64,000 nucleotides of DNA from Planctomycetota bacterium (GCA_020847695.1 JADLBP010000187.1:1-64000); one strand, 5' to 3'. Counted from the first letter of the stretch, positions 21,330 to 41,631 are shown. Notes: a model not told the origin generated them from the letters alone. Numbers and translations: made by a program.

Positions 21330-21364
21330 TTGCGCGCTCCTCTAGGTTCGCTGCGTTACCGGCA

Positions 21365-22195
21365 TCACGCCTTGTGGCGGCTGCGCACGATGAACTTGTT
21401 GGTCGGGTGGTTCTTGCGACGACGACGGCCGCCCTTCGCCGGAACACCGTTCGGGTTGCAGGGGTGACGACCGCCCTTGGTGCGGCCTTCGCCGCCGCCG
21501 TGCGGGTGATCGACGGGGTTCATCGCGGTGCCGCGCACGTACGGGCGGATGCCCATGTGACGCGAGCGACCGGCCTTGCCGAGCGCGACGTTCTGGTGGT
21601 CGAGGTTCCCGAGGCGACCGATCGTCGCCATGCACTCGCGGTGGACCTTGCGGATTTCACCGGACGACAGCAGCAGGTTGACGAACTCGCCTTCCTTCGC
21701 CATCACCTGGGCGGCGACGCCCGCGGCGCGACACATCTGACCGCCGCGACCGGCACGCAACTCGATGCAGTGCACTTCGAGACCGTCCGGGATGTCGGCG
21801 AGACGCAGCGCGTGCCCGACCTTGGGCTCCGCGCCCTTGCCCGAGCACACCGCATGTCCGACCTCGAGGCCGAGCGGCGCCAGGATGTAGCGCTTCTCGC
21901 CGTCTGCGTAGTTCAGCAGCGCGATGCGCGCCGAGCGGTTCGGGTCGTACTCGATCGTCGCGACCTTGGCGGGAATGCCGTCCTTGTTGCGGCGGAAGTC
22001 GATCAAGCGGTACATCCGCTTGTGACCGTTGCCGCGGCGGCGCGAGGTCAGGTGACCGTGGTTGTTGCGACCGCCCGTCGAGTTGAGCCGACGCAGCAGC
22101 GCCTTTTCCGGCGTGCGAGTCGAGAGCTCGGCGAAGTCGTGGACCGTGCCGTGACGGCGGCCCGCGGAGGTCGGCTTGTATTGCTTGAGCGCCAT
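21365..22195 (-). CDS. rplB: 50S ribosomal protein L2
   Basis: [38 protein letters not shown]. Confidence 0.98.
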   Translation of the reverse strand: MALKQYKPTSAGRRHGTVHDFAELSTRTPEKALLRRLNSTGGRNNHGHLTSRRRGNGHKRMYRLIDFRRNKDGIPAKVATIEYDPNRSARIALLNYADGEKRYILAPLGLEVGHAVCSGKGAEPKVGHALRLADIPDGLEVHCIELRAGRGGQMCRAAGVAAQVMAKEGEFVNLLLSSGEIRKVHRECMATIGRLGNLDHQNVALGKAGRSRHMGIRPYVRGTAMNPVDHPHGGGEGRTKGGRHPCNPNGVPAKGGRRRRKNHPTNKFIVRSRHKA

Positions 22196-22217
22196 GGAGG
22201 GGACTTCCTAGTGGCTC

Positions 22218-22508
22218 CTAGAGGATGTCGATGGTGTTGCCCTCAGCGAGGGTCACCATCGCGCGCTTCCAAGCCTGCGTCGAACCCGCGACATAGCCGC
22301 GGCGACGAACCTTGCTGCGCACCGTCGCGGTGTTGACCGCGAGCACTTTGACGTTGAAGAGCTTCTCGACCGCGCGCCGGATCTCGATCTTGTTGGCATC
22401 GACCGGGACGCGGAAGTGATAGGCGTTGCGCTTGGCCGTGTCGTCGGAGGCCTTCTCCGTGATCACAGGCTTCTGCAGGATGTGGTACTGACGATCGAGG
22501 GTCGACAT
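22218..22508 (-). CDS. rplW: 50S ribosomal protein L23
   Basis: MSTLDRQYHILQKPVITEKAS...NKIEIRRAVEKLFNVKV. Confidence 0.95.
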   Translation of the reverse strand: MSTLDRQYHILQKPVITEKASDDTAKRNAYHFRVPVDANKIEIRRAVEKLFNVKVLAVNTATVRSKVRRRGYVAGSTQAWKRAMVTLAEGNTIDIL

Positions 22509-23155
22509 CAGACGGCTCCGGTGGTCTGGTTCGAGGTCTTGGCCGGGCCGACGCGCTCGGCGACCAGCGCCAGCGCCGACTTCTCGGCGAGCACGATCCC
22601 GCCGGCGACCACGTCGTACGCGCACAGATCCTTCGCCGTGCGCACCTTGACGCCGGGGAAGTTGCGGAACGACTTCCACACGTTCTCACGCGGCTCCGCG
22701 AGCACGAGCACGGCGCGCTTCGCGCCGACGTCGGCGAGCATCTTGCGCGCGGACTTGGCCGACGGCGCGCTGAAGCTCGAGAAGTCGGACACCACGACTT
22801 CGCCGTCCTTGAACTTGCCGGCGAGCGCGGCGCGCAGAGCGACGCGGCGTTCGCGGATCGGCAGATCCTGACGGTAGTCGCGCGGCAGAGGTCCGAAGAT
22901 CGTGCCGCCCTTGCGCCACAGCGGCGACTTCTTGTCGCCCGCGCGCGCTTGGCCGGTGTGCTTCTGCGACCACGGCTTCTTGCCGGAGCCGTGGACCTCG
23001 GAACGACCCTTGGTCTTGACGGTGCCCTGGCGTTGATTCGCTTGGTAGGCGACGACCGAGCTCTTCAACGTCTTGAAGAGCACCTTCTCGCCGAACGAGC
23101 TCGTGTCGAACTCGCTCTCCGAGAGCTTGCCGCCTGAGTAGACCTTGACCTTCAT
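22508..23155 (-). CDS. rplD: 50S ribosomal protein L4
   Basis: YQANQRQGTVKTKGRSEVHGSGKKPWSQKHTGQARAG. Confidence 0.97.
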   Translation of the reverse strand: MKVKVYSGGKLSESEFDTSSFGEKVLFKTLKSSVVAYQANQRQGTVKTKGRSEVHGSGKKPWSQKHTGQARAGDKKSPLWRKGGTIFGPLPRDYRQDLPIRERRVALRAALAGKFKDGEVVVSDFSSFSAPSAKSARKMLADVGAKRAVLVLAEPRENVWKSFRNFPGVKVRTAKDLCAYDVVAGGIVLAEKSALALVAERVGPAKTSNQTTGAV

Positions 23156-23178
23156 GGACTCGCGCTCCTCTCAGCGAC

Positions 23179-23868
23179 TCACTTCTTCTTGCCTTCGGCC
23201 TTCTTGGCCTCGATCTTGGAAGGCTGCGTCGCCGCGCCACGCTTGCGAGCCGTCTTGGCCGATTGCACCAAGACGAAGCCGCGCACCGGACCGGGGACCG
23301 CGCCGGAGACGAAGAGCAAGTTGCGCTCGACGTCGACGCGAACCACGCGGAGGTTCTTCGAGGTGCAGCGCTCGACGCCGTAATGACCGGCCATGCGCTT
23401 GCCCTTCGGGAGCTTGCCGATGCGGCGGCTGGCGATCGAGCCGGGTTGGCGCACGTTCATGCAACCGTGCGTTTCCGGGCCGCGGTGGAAACCGTGGCGC
23501 TTGATCGTGCCGGCGAAGCCGCGGCCCTTGGTGGTGCCGACGACATCGACCATGTCGCCGACCTGGAAGATCGCCGCGGTGAGCGTGTCACCGACCGCGA
23601 CCTTGGCCGCGTCGGTCAGCCGCTCTTCGCGCAGGAAGCGCTTCGGCGCGACGCCGACCTTCTTGTACTGACCGAGCTGCGGCTTCGCGACGCGCGTATC
23701 GGGCACGTCTTCGTAGCCGAGCTGGACGGCGTCGTAGCCGTCCTTGTCCTTGCTGCGGACCTGAGTGACGACGCAGGGGCCGGCGGAAACGACGGTCACA
23801 CCCGTGAGGGTGCCGTCTTCCGCGTACAGCTGCGTCATTCCTTGCTTTCGTCCTAGGATCAGCGTCAT
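23179..23868 (-). CDS. rplC: 50S ribosomal protein L3
   Basis: GRKQGMTQLY; GTTKGRGFAGTIKRHGFHRGPETHG. Confidence 0.97.
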   Translation of the reverse strand: MTLILGRKQGMTQLYAEDGTLTGVTVVSAGPCVVTQVRSKDKDGYDAVQLGYEDVPDTRVAKPQLGQYKKVGVAPKRFLREERLTDAAKVAVGDTLTAAIFQVGDMVDVVGTTKGRGFAGTIKRHGFHRGPETHGCMNVRQPGSIASRRIGKLPKGKRMAGHYGVERCTSKNLRVVRVDVERNLLFVSGAVPGPVRGFVLVQSAKTARKRGAATQPSKIEAKKAEGKKK

Positions 23869-24118
23869 GAGTCCTGAGAACCTCGTTGGTTATGCCGGTT
23901 CGACCAGAAACCTGCGGCCGTCGAGCGTTGCTCGGGTCGGTCGCCTGGGCTTGACAGCCTGGCCACTCGGCGTGTCTTGATGGGAGTTGGAGAGAACGTG
24001 CCGACGAAACGAGACGAGCCCGGGTCGTCGGAAGAGCTGCGGGAGGCAGGTCGCGAGCGAGCGTGTCGCCGCTTCCAGACGCGACAGGGCGCTTGGCGCC
24101 GCGTCGCGCTCGAGGCCG

Positions 24119-24424
24119 TCAGGCCTTGATGCGGATATCCACCCCCGCGGGCATGTTGAGGCTCGACAGAGCGTCCACCGTCTGACTGGTGGGCTCCGAG
24201 ATGTAGATCAGGCGCTTGTGCGTCCGGATCTCGAACTGCTCGCGAGACTTCTTGTCGATGAAGGGCGAGCGCAGGACGGTGTAGCGCTCGATCCGCGTCG
24301 GCAGCGGAATGGGCCCGGCGACGCGAGCGCCGGTGCGCTTGGCCGTTTCGACGATGTCGAGGCTCGACTGGTCGAGCGCCTCGTGGTCGTAGGCCTCCAT
24401 CCGGATTTGGATCTTTCCCTTCAT
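24119..24424 (-). CDS. rpsJ: 30S ribosomal protein S10
   Basis: [40 protein letters not shown]. Confidence 0.97.
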   Translation of the reverse strand: MKGKIQIRMEAYDHEALDQSSLDIVETAKRTGARVAGPIPLPTRIERYTVLRSPFIDKKSREQFEIRTHKRLIYISEPTSQTVDALSSLNMPAGVDIRIKA

Positions 24425-24654
24425 GCCTTGGTCTCGTTCCGGGCGAGCTCGGGCTCGCCGGGGTTTGCCGTCCTAGGACGGCGTCGATGCCGTCCCTCCC
24501 CGTGGGCGGGGTTGGGCCGGCGTGTGCGTTGCGTCGGGTTGCGACAGTTCTACCTTCCGAGCGCGAGGGGCTTCTCTGACGGCGACAGCGGTCGTGGGGA
24601 CCGGAGGGGGGCCGTGGTCGAGGCTTTCGCTCCCGAAAGGTAAAGGGCGAGCAG

Positions 24655-24681
24655 ATTACACGTGACCCCCAGGGTCGTCAA
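24655..24681 (-). promoter_or_regulatory. Candidate sigma70-type promoter upstream of rpsJ
   Basis: Minus strand TTGACG-15-TGTAAT (alternatively 17-TAATCT) in the 290-bp rpsJ/EF-G gap. Confidence 0.4.
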
Positions 24682-24714
24682 CGCTCGTGTGGAGTTTCCG
24701 CGGACCCCCGCGGA

Positions 24715-26772
<2,058 letters not shown>

Positions 26773-26811
26773 TCCGGGAGCTTAACAACCGCCGCCGGTC
26801 CGACTCGCACG

Positions 26812-27270
26812 TCACGCGCGCGGCAAGAGCTCCGCGTTGCGCGCCAAGAACTCCGGCGCCCAGCGATAGTGCGTAAGCAGCTCGGGCCTTGGACGGTCGA
26901 GCAGCGCGACCGCGGCGTAGAGCGCCTCAATCGACGCGAGCCCGTTGCTCGGATCGGCGAAGACCTTGCTCTTGCGCGGATACGCGGTCACCAACGGCGG
27001 CAAGCGACGCGGCCGCAAGTCGCCGCGGACGACGCGGCGCAGTTCGGCGAGGTGCTTCCACGAGCTGTCGAGCACCAAGAGCCCGAGTCCGCGATCCGCG
27101 GGTCCGATCTCCTCACCCTCCGGGTCGAGCAGGATGCGCGTACCGACGTCGAGTTCGAGCCCGCGCCGGTAGTTGACGAAGCGCACGCCGGGGAAGTCCC
27201 GCAGAGGCACGAGCGAGCACTTGTGCGGCGACTCGCGCGGGTCGCGGACGATCAGCACGTCGAGGTCCAT
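26812..27270 (-). CDS. Tsr3/DUF367-like putative rRNA aminocarboxypropyltransferase
   Basis: 152 aa; KCSLVPLRDF..., ILLDPEGEEIGPADR, GLLVLDSSWK, RRLPPLVTAYP...GLASIEALYAAVALL...LLTHYRWAPEFLARNAELL resembles Tsr3 architecture. Confidence 0.6.
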   Translation of the reverse strand: MDLDVLIVRDPRESPHKCSLVPLRDFPGVRFVNYRRGLELDVGTRILLDPEGEEIGPADRGLGLLVLDSSWKHLAELRRVVRGDLRPRRLPPLVTAYPRKSKVFADPSNGLASIEALYAAVALLDRPRPELLTHYRWAPEFLARNAELLPRA

Positions 27271-27367
27271 CGCGGCTCTTCGGGCGAACGACGAGCGCCG
27301 AGCACGGCGGTGAAATGCGCGGGGCCGCGCGAAGCGGCCCCGGTTTCGTCCAGCGTGCTCGTGCGGC

Positions 27368-27844
27368 TCAGCGCGCGTAGTGCGCGTAGGCCTTGTTGGC
27401 CTCCGCCATCTTGTGGACCTGTTCCTTCCACTGGACCGAAGCGCCGGTCCCGTTGAAGGCGTCGACGAACTCCTCGGAGAGGCGGATCGCCATCGGCTTG
27501 CCTTTTTTCTTGCGGGCGTTGTCGACCAGCCAGCGGATCGCGAGCGACTGCTGACGGTTGCGACGCACTTCGCGCGGCACTTGGTAGTTCGCACCGCCGA
27601 CTCGCTTCGAGCGCACTTCGACGGACGGACGGATGTTGTCGATCGCGCGGTTGAAGATCTCCTGCGGATCTTGGACGTCCGGGAGCTTCTTGTGGGCGCG
27701 GTCGAGCGCTTCGTAGAAGATCGCTTGGGCGGTCGACTTCTTGCCGCTCCACATCAGCTTGTTGATGATCTTCGAAGCCAGGAGCGAAGCGAACTTCGGA
27801 TCCGGCTTGATCAGCGGAGCGGTCGACTTGTAGTTACGCGGCAT
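27368..27844 (-). CDS. rpsG: 30S ribosomal protein S7
   Basis: MPRNYKSTAPLIKPDPKFASLLASKIINKLMWSGKKSTAQ. Confidence 0.98.
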   Translation of the reverse strand: MPRNYKSTAPLIKPDPKFASLLASKIINKLMWSGKKSTAQAIFYEALDRAHKKLPDVQDPQEIFNRAIDNIRPSVEVRSKRVGGANYQVPREVRRNRQQSLAIRWLVDNARKKKGKPMAIRLSEEFVDAFNGTGASVQWKEQVHKMAEANKAYAHYAR

Positions 27845-27879
27845 CGGGTTCTCTCGGGATCAGGTTCGGCTGACCGCTA

Positions 27880-28254
<375 letters not shown>

Positions 28255-28273
28255 GGGTTCTTTCGGCTCTGGG

Positions 28274-28291
28274 TCGGCGACGCGTCGCCGA
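28274..28291. promoter_or_regulatory. 18-bp perfect palindrome TCGGCGACG|CGTCGCCGA in rpsL leader
   Basis: Perfect two-fold symmetry between promoter and rpsL start. Confidence 0.5.
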
Positions 28292-28308
28292 GCTCGCAGG
28301 GGGCGAGC

Positions 28309-28336
28309 ATTCTAGGGGTCGCCTTCCGGCGGTCAA
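28309..28336 (-). promoter_or_regulatory. sigma70-type promoter of the str operon (rpsL)
   Basis: TTGACC-16-TAGAAT on minus strand in the rpoC/rpsL gap. Confidence 0.65.
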
Positions 28337-28416
28337 GCACGAGTCTCGGCCGCCGGCAGGGATCCCGCCCTACCCGGCCCGCGGTGACGACCGACGGGCG
28401 GGCAGGACGGCCTGGA

Positions 28417-32799
<4,383 letters not shown>

Positions 32800-32833
32800 G
32801 GTTCGAACCTCGCCTTGAAGGGGACCTCGACGC

Positions 32834-36553
<3,720 letters not shown>

Positions 36554-36703
36554 GGGCGGTCTCTCACCGTTCGCCGAAGCCGCCGGATCGCTTCGTCATG
36601 GATCACGGCGTGGGCTTTGGATACGAGGACTAGGCCGAAAAGAGAGCGGAGTGCGGGTGAACGCTCGACCGAGCCGAAGCTCAGTTCGAACGCGTCACGG
36701 CGA

Positions 36704-36822
36704 CGTCGTGCGAACGCGCGCACGACGACCGACGCAGAGGCTGCGCCACGGAGCGACGCAGGGGCTGCGTCAACGGGCAGAGCCCTGGGCGCGGAACGAA
36801 CGCTCCGCGCCCGGGGCTGATG
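36704..36822 (-). promoter_or_regulatory. Cluster of four hairpins in the rplL-rpoB intergenic region (attenuator/processing candidate)
   Basis: Stems 36704-36727 (CGTCGTGCG/CGCACGACG), 36731-36747, 36755-36771 (GACGCAG GGG CTGCGTC), 36781-36818 (15-bp stem). Confidence 0.55.
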
Positions 36823-36847
36823 ATCGATCGATCTCGAACGGACGAGC

Positions 36848-37246
36848 TCAGTCGAGCTTGACCTTGGCGCCGGCGCCTTCGAGTTGCTTCTTCATCGCTT
36901 CGGCTTCTTCCTTCGAAGCGCCTTCCTTCACCGGCTTCGGCGCGCCTTCGACCAGGTCCTTGGCTTCCTTCAGGCCGAGACCGGTGATCGCGCGCACTTC
37001 CTTGATCACGGCGATCTTGTTCGCGCCGCCGTTCTCCAGGATGACGGTGAAGGAAGTCTTCTCTTCCACCGGGGCCGCCGCGGCAGCCGCCGCCGGAGCC
37101 GCTGCAGCCGCGACCGGAGCCGCGGCGCTGACGCCCCAGTGGCCCTCGAGGTGCTTCACCAACTTCGAGGCCTCGAGCAGGCTGAGGCCATCCAGTTCCT
37201 TGACGATCGCTTGGAGCTTCGGCTCCAGTTCAACCACTTCCGACAT
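36848..37246 (-). CDS. rplL: 50S ribosomal protein L7/L12
   Basis: Ala-rich hinge; [49 protein letters not shown]. Confidence 0.98.
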   Translation of the reverse strand: MSEVVELEPKLQAIVKELDGLSLLEASKLVKHLEGHWGVSAAAPVAAAAAPAAAAAAAPVEEKTSFTVILENGGANKIAVIKEVRAITGLGLKEAKDLVEGAPKPVKEGASKEEAEAMKKQLEGAGAKVKLD

Positions 37247-37330
37247 GAGATTCTCCTGGGAGAAGGTGCAACGAACTTTGTTTCTTGCGTTGATTCGGAG
37301 CCGCGGCGGACCGCCCACCGCGGCTGAGCG

Positions 37331-37864
37331 TTATTGGGCTTCTGCGCCCTGCTTGTCGTTCTTCGCTTGCAGGATGCGGGCGAGGCCGCTCTGGTTCGCG
37401 TCGAGCAGGGTGACGAGCGCACGGCCGGGGCCTTGGATGGCGCCGACGATCTGAGCGCGCAGCGTGTTCTTGTCCGGCACGTCCGCGAGCAGCAGCGTGT
37501 TCTTGGCGTCGAGGAACGTGTCCTCGAGCACGCCGCCGCGCACGACGAGCTTGCCGATCTTCTTCGCGTCCGGCTTGATCAGCAGCTTGGCCGTGTGGAT
37601 CGCCGCTTCCGCTTCGCCGTAGCACACCGCCACGGTTCCACTGAAGACGCCGTCACCGACTTCGATGCCGCGCTCGGCCAGCGCCCGACGAGCGAGCGTG
37701 TTGCGCACGACGCGCACCTTGACGCCCTTCTCGGCGAGCTGGTCGCGGAAGGTCTCGTTCTGCTCCATCGTTTGGCCGGTGACGGTGAGGATCACCATCC
37801 CGCGGGCCGCGCCGAGGGCTTGCTTGTACTCCTTGTCGAGGAGTCGATTGACCAGGTTCGGCAT
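37331..37864 (-). CDS. rplJ: 50S ribosomal protein L10
   Basis: VRVVRNTLARRALAERG; operon position. Confidence 0.95.
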   Translation of the reverse strand: MPNLVNRLLDKEYKQALGAARGMVILTVTGQTMEQNETFRDQLAEKGVKVRVVRNTLARRALAERGIEVGDGVFSGTVAVCYGEAEAAIHTAKLLIKPDAKKIGKLVVRGGVLEDTFLDAKNTLLLADVPDKNTLRAQIVGAIQGPGRALVTLLDANQSGLARILQAKNDKQGAEAQ

Positions 37865-37878
37865 GGATCAGGCTCCGT

Positions 37879-38577
37879 TCACGCCCCGAGGGGCTTGGAG
37901 TAGTTGATCTGCGCGCCCGGGCCCATCGTCGTGGAGACGCAGATCTTCTTCAGGAACACGCCCTTCACCGACGCAGGACGGAGCCCGGCGAGGTGATCGA
38001 GGAAGGCGCGCAGGTTGGCTTCCAGGTCGGTGGCGTTGAAAGAGCGCTTGCCGACCGGAGCGTGGATGTTGCCGCCGGCGTCGGTGCGGAACTCGACCTT
38101 GCCGGCCTTGAACTCGCGAACCGCGTTTCCGACGTCGGGGGTGACCGTGCCGGACTTCGGCGAAGGCATCTTCCCTTGCGGGCCGAGGACCTTACCGAGC
38201 TTGCCGACGTGCTTCATCATGTCGGGGCTGGCGATCACGATGTCGAAGTCCATCCACCCGCCGAGGATCTTCTCGGCGAGGTCGGACGAGCCGACGAGGT
38301 CGGCGCCGGAGGCTTGCGCCGCGGCCGCCTTTTCGCCTTCGGCGAACACGACCACGCGGACCGTCTTGCCCAGGCCCTTCGGCAGCGAAACCGCGCCGCG
38401 CACGAGCTGATCGGACTTCTTGGGATCGATACCGAGGTTGACCGCAACCTCGACCGTCTCGTCGAACTTCGCGGAAGGCAGGCTCTTCAAGAGAGCGATC
38501 GCCTCACCGGGCTCGTAGACCTTGGAGCGATCGACCTTGGCGGCCGCCGCGACGTAGCGCTTGCTGTGCTTGACCAT
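37879..38577 (-). CDS. rplA: 50S ribosomal protein L1
   Basis: KFDETVEVAVNLGIDPKKSDQLVRGAVSLPKGLGKTVRV. Confidence 0.98.
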   Translation of the reverse strand: MVKHSKRYVAAAAKVDRSKVYEPGEAIALLKSLPSAKFDETVEVAVNLGIDPKKSDQLVRGAVSLPKGLGKTVRVVVFAEGEKAAAAQASGADLVGSSDLAEKILGGWMDFDIVIASPDMMKHVGKLGKVLGPQGKMPSPKSGTVTPDVGNAVREFKAGKVEFRTDAGGNIHAPVGKRSFNATDLEANLRAFLDHLAGLRPASVKGVFLKKICVSTTMGPGAQINYSKPLGA

Positions 38578-38605
38578 GTGGTGCGTGCCTCAGACCGTTG
38601 ACGGC

Positions 38606-39031
38606 CTAACCTTCCACCTTGATCCCCGCAGCGCGGGCCGTGCCTTCGATGATTCGGCAGGCGGCATCCAGCGTGCGCGCGTTGAGATCCTTCATCTTCA
38701 TCTTGGCGATCTCCTCGACCTGCGCGCGAGTGACCTTGCCGACCGTTTCGTGGCCGGGGGCCTTCGCGGCGGATTCGAGTCCGGCCGCCTTCTTGAGCAA
38801 CACGCCCGCGGGCGGCGACTTGAGCACGAAGTCGAAGCTCCGGTCTTTGTAGACCGTGATCTCGACCGGGATGATCAAGCCCATGTCCTTGCGCGTGCGC
38901 TCGTTGAACTCCTTCACGAACGCAGCGATGTTGACGCCGTGGGAACCGAGTGCCGGTCCGACGGGCGGCGCAGGCGTCGCCTGCCCGGCCGGGCACTGCA
39001 GTTTGATCTTTGCTGTTACTTCCTTAGCCAT
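38606..39031 (-). CDS. rplK: 50S ribosomal protein L11
   Basis: [39 protein letters not shown]. Confidence 0.98.
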   Translation of the reverse strand: MAKEVTAKIKLQCPAGQATPAPPVGPALGSHGVNIAAFVKEFNERTRKDMGLIIPVEITVYKDRSFDFVLKSPPAGVLLKKAAGLESAAKAPGHETVGKVTRAQVEEIAKMKMKDLNARTLDAACRIIEGTARAAGIKVEG

Positions 39032-39075
39032 GGTGATCCGCTCTTTGTCGTGCGCGCTTCAGAAGGGGGCGCGCT

Positions 39076-39624
39076 TTAGAGCGCCTCCACTTCCCAGTAC
39101 TCGAGTTCGACCGGCGTCGGGCGACCGAAGATCGTGACGATGACCTTCACGGTGCCCTTGTCGGTATTGACCTCGTCCACCGCGCCGTCGAAGCCGTCGA
39201 ACGCGCCGGACTTGATCTTGACCATGTCGCCCTTCTGGAAGCCGATGTTGACTTGCGGGCGAGTCTCCGTGTCGCTCATGCGCGACAGGATGTTCGTGAC
39301 CTCTTGGTCCGACAGCGGCACGGGCTCGCCGCGCGGTCCGAGGAAATCTCCGACGCGCGCCGTCTCGCGCACGACGGCTTGCGCCAAGCGCGAGCGCTCG
39401 TCTTCGCCGTCGTCGAGGTCCGCTTGGACCATCAAATAACCCGGATAGAGCTTCTTGTTGACGACGCGCTTCTTGCCGCCCTTGAGGTCGGTGACGCGCT
39501 CGAAAGGCACGAGAACTTGCGGGACGACGTCCTGCAGGCCCTTGAGCTTGACGCGCATCTCGACTTGCTTGCGAACGCTGTCTTCGCAACCGGACTGACA
39601 GCGGACGAAATACCAACGGTGCAT
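39076..39624 (-). CDS. nusG: Transcription antitermination factor NusG
   Basis: MHRWYFVRCQSGCEDSVRKQ; KLYPGYLMVQADLDD; KOW FQKGDMVKIKSGAFDGFDG. Confidence 0.96.
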   Translation of the reverse strand: MHRWYFVRCQSGCEDSVRKQVEMRVKLKGLQDVVPQVLVPFERVTDLKGGKKRVVNKKLYPGYLMVQADLDDGEDERSRLAQAVVRETARVGDFLGPRGEPVPLSDQEVTNILSRMSDTETRPQVNIGFQKGDMVKIKSGAFDGFDGAVDEVNTDKGTVKVIVTIFGRPTPVELEYWEVEAL

Positions 39625-39629
39625 ATCGC

Positions 39630-40064
39630 TCAGCCTCCGAACAGCCAGTGGCTGGTGATTTTCGCAAGGACCCAATCGGCCCCGGCCAGGTAAGCCATCA
39701 GGAAGAGCACGCAGACGACGACGACGATCGAGGAGTTGACCACCTCGGGCGTCGTCGGCCACGTCACCTTCTTGAGCTCGGTCTCCGTCTCGATCAGCAG
39801 GTCCGCGATCTTCGGGGTCTCGAGCCAGCGGTACAGGAACCAGATGCCGCCGACGCAGACCACCGAGGCGATCAGGAACGACGGCGAGAGCTTGATCGAG
39901 AAGACCGGAACGGTGATCCCACCGATCGCCTCCGCGAGCTTGCCGTCGAACGCCGAGGAGAGCGTCGTGTGCAGGGAAGTCGAGCCGTAGAACACGAGCA
40001 CGGCGAGAACCCAGAACGACGCCAAGCGGGCGTAACGTCCTTGATCCTTCTTGTAGCCAGCCAT
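39630..40064 (-). CDS. secE: Preprotein translocase SecE with extra N-terminal TM segments
   Basis: TETELKKVTWPTTPEVVNSSIVVVVCVLFLMAYLAGADWVL. Confidence 0.9.
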   Translation of the reverse strand: MAGYKKDQGRYARLASFWVLAVLVFYGSTSLHTTLSSAFDGKLAEAIGGITVPVFSIKLSPSFLIASVVCVGGIWFLYRWLETPKIADLLIETETELKKVTWPTTPEVVNSSIVVVVCVLFLMAYLAGADWVLAKITSHWLFGG

Positions 40065-40188
40065 CGCGGTTCCTTTCCTCAGCCCTTCTCTTGGCACACT
40101 GCGTTCTTCGTCGACCACACTCGGACCCGCATTGGGGCCCGCACTCGGCAAGGGGAGCGCACTTCGCGCCCACCCGCGCCGCACGCGC

Positions 40189-40347
40189 TCAGAGCTTGTG
40201 CTCCTTGTGCGACGTGTGCTTGCGGCAGAAACGGCAGAACTTCTTCTTCTCGAGCTTGTAAGTGGCCCGCTGACGCTTGTGCGTCGTGTAGTAGCGGTTC
40301 TTGCACTCCGTGCACTCGAGGAACACGAAGCGTTCCTTGGTCTTCAT
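40189..40347 (-). CDS. rpmG: 50S ribosomal protein L33 (52 aa, CxxC type)
   Basis: MKTKERFVFLECTECKNRYYTTHKRQRATYKLEKKKFCRFCRKHTSHKEHKL (read directly; not in ORF list). Confidence 0.95.
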   Translation of the reverse strand: MKTKERFVFLECTECKNRYYTTHKRQRATYKLEKKKFCRFCRKHTSHKEHKL

Positions 40348-40428
40348 TCGTCAGCCTTGCTCGCGGGTCGGGAGGAGTCGGAGCTCCCCGGGAGCGATCG
40401 CCCCCGGGGAGTCGGTTCTCCACTTCGA

Positions 40429-41631
40429 CTACTTCAGGATCTTGGTCACGACGCCGGCGCCGACCGTGCGACCGCCTTCGCGGATCGCGAAGCGCAGCTG
40501 CTCGTCCATGGCCACCGGGATCATCAGCTCGACCTCGAGCTTCACGTTGTCGCCCGGCATGCACATTTCAGCGCCGCCGAGGAGCTTGGAGGTTCCGGTC
40601 ACGTCGGTCGTGCGGAAGTAGAACTGCGGGCGGTAGCCGTTGAAGAACGGCGTGTGACGCCCACCCTCTTCCTTCGACAGCACGTACACCTCGGCCTCGA
40701 AGTGCGTGTGCGGGGTGATCGAACCCGGGGCCGCGACGACCATGCCGCGCTCCAGGTCCTTCTTGTCGATGCCGCGCAGCAGGATGCCGACGTTGTCGCC
40801 CGCTTGGCCAGACTCGAGCGTCTTCTGGAACATCTCGACGCCGGTGACGACCGACTTCTGGATCTCCTCGCGGAGGCCGACGATGTCGACCTTGTCGCCG
40901 GTGCGGACGATGCCGCGGTCGATACGACCGGTGCCGACCGTGCCGCGACCTTCGATCGAGAACACGTCCTCGATGCACATCAGGAACGGCTTGTCCGTCA
41001 GACGCTGCGGCTCCGGGATGAAGGAGTCGAGCGCGTTGAGCAGGTCGTCGATGCAGGCGTTCGCCTTGTCGTCGGCACCGTTCGACTCGAGCGCCAGCTT
41101 GGCCTGGCCGCGGATGATCGGGGTGTCGTCGCCCGGGAACTTGTACTTGTTGAGCAGATCGCGGATCTCCATTTCGACGAGGTCGATCAGCTCGGGGTCA
41201 TCGAGCAGGTCGACCTTGTTGAGGAAGACCACGATGTGCGGCACGCCGACCTGACGGGCGAGCAGCACGTGCTCGCGCGTTTGCGGCATCGGGCCGTCGG
41301 CGGCGGACACGACCAGGATCGCGCCGTCCATCTGAGCGGCGCCGGTGATCATGTTCTTGATGAAGTCGGCGTGGCCCGGGCAGTCGACGTGCGCGTAGTG
41401 ACGCTTCGGGCTCTCGTACTCGGTGTGCGACGCCGCGATCGTCACGGTCTTGTCCGAGGAGCGGACGGTGCCGCCCTTGGTGATTTCGGCGTAGCTCTTG
41501 ACCTTGGTGCCGTGCTTGGCGGCCGAACGAGCCGCGAGCGCCGCCGTCAGAGTGCTCTTGCCGTGGTCGATGTGACCGATCGTGCCGACGTTGACGTGCG
41601 GCTTCGTCCGCTGAAAGAGTTCCTTTGCCAT
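40429..41631 (-). CDS. tuf: Elongation factor Tu
   Basis: [79 protein letters not shown]. Confidence 0.98.
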   Translation of the reverse strand: MAKELFQRTKPHVNVGTIGHIDHGKSTLTAALAARSAAKHGTKVKSYAEITKGGTVRSSDKTVTIAASHTEYESPKRHYAHVDCPGHADFIKNMITGAAQMDGAILVVSAADGPMPQTREHVLLARQVGVPHIVVFLNKVDLLDDPELIDLVEMEIRDLLNKYKFPGDDTPIIRGQAKLALESNGADDKANACIDDLLNALDSFIPEPQRLTDKPFLMCIEDVFSIEGRGTVGTGRIDRGIVRTGDKVDIVGLREEIQKSVVTGVEMFQKTLESGQAGDNVGILLRGIDKKDLERGMVVAAPGSITPHTHFEAEVYVLSKEEGGRHTPFFNGYRPQFYFRTTDVTGTSKLLGGAEMCMPGDNVKLEVELMIPVAMDEQLRFAIREGGRTVGAGVVTKILK

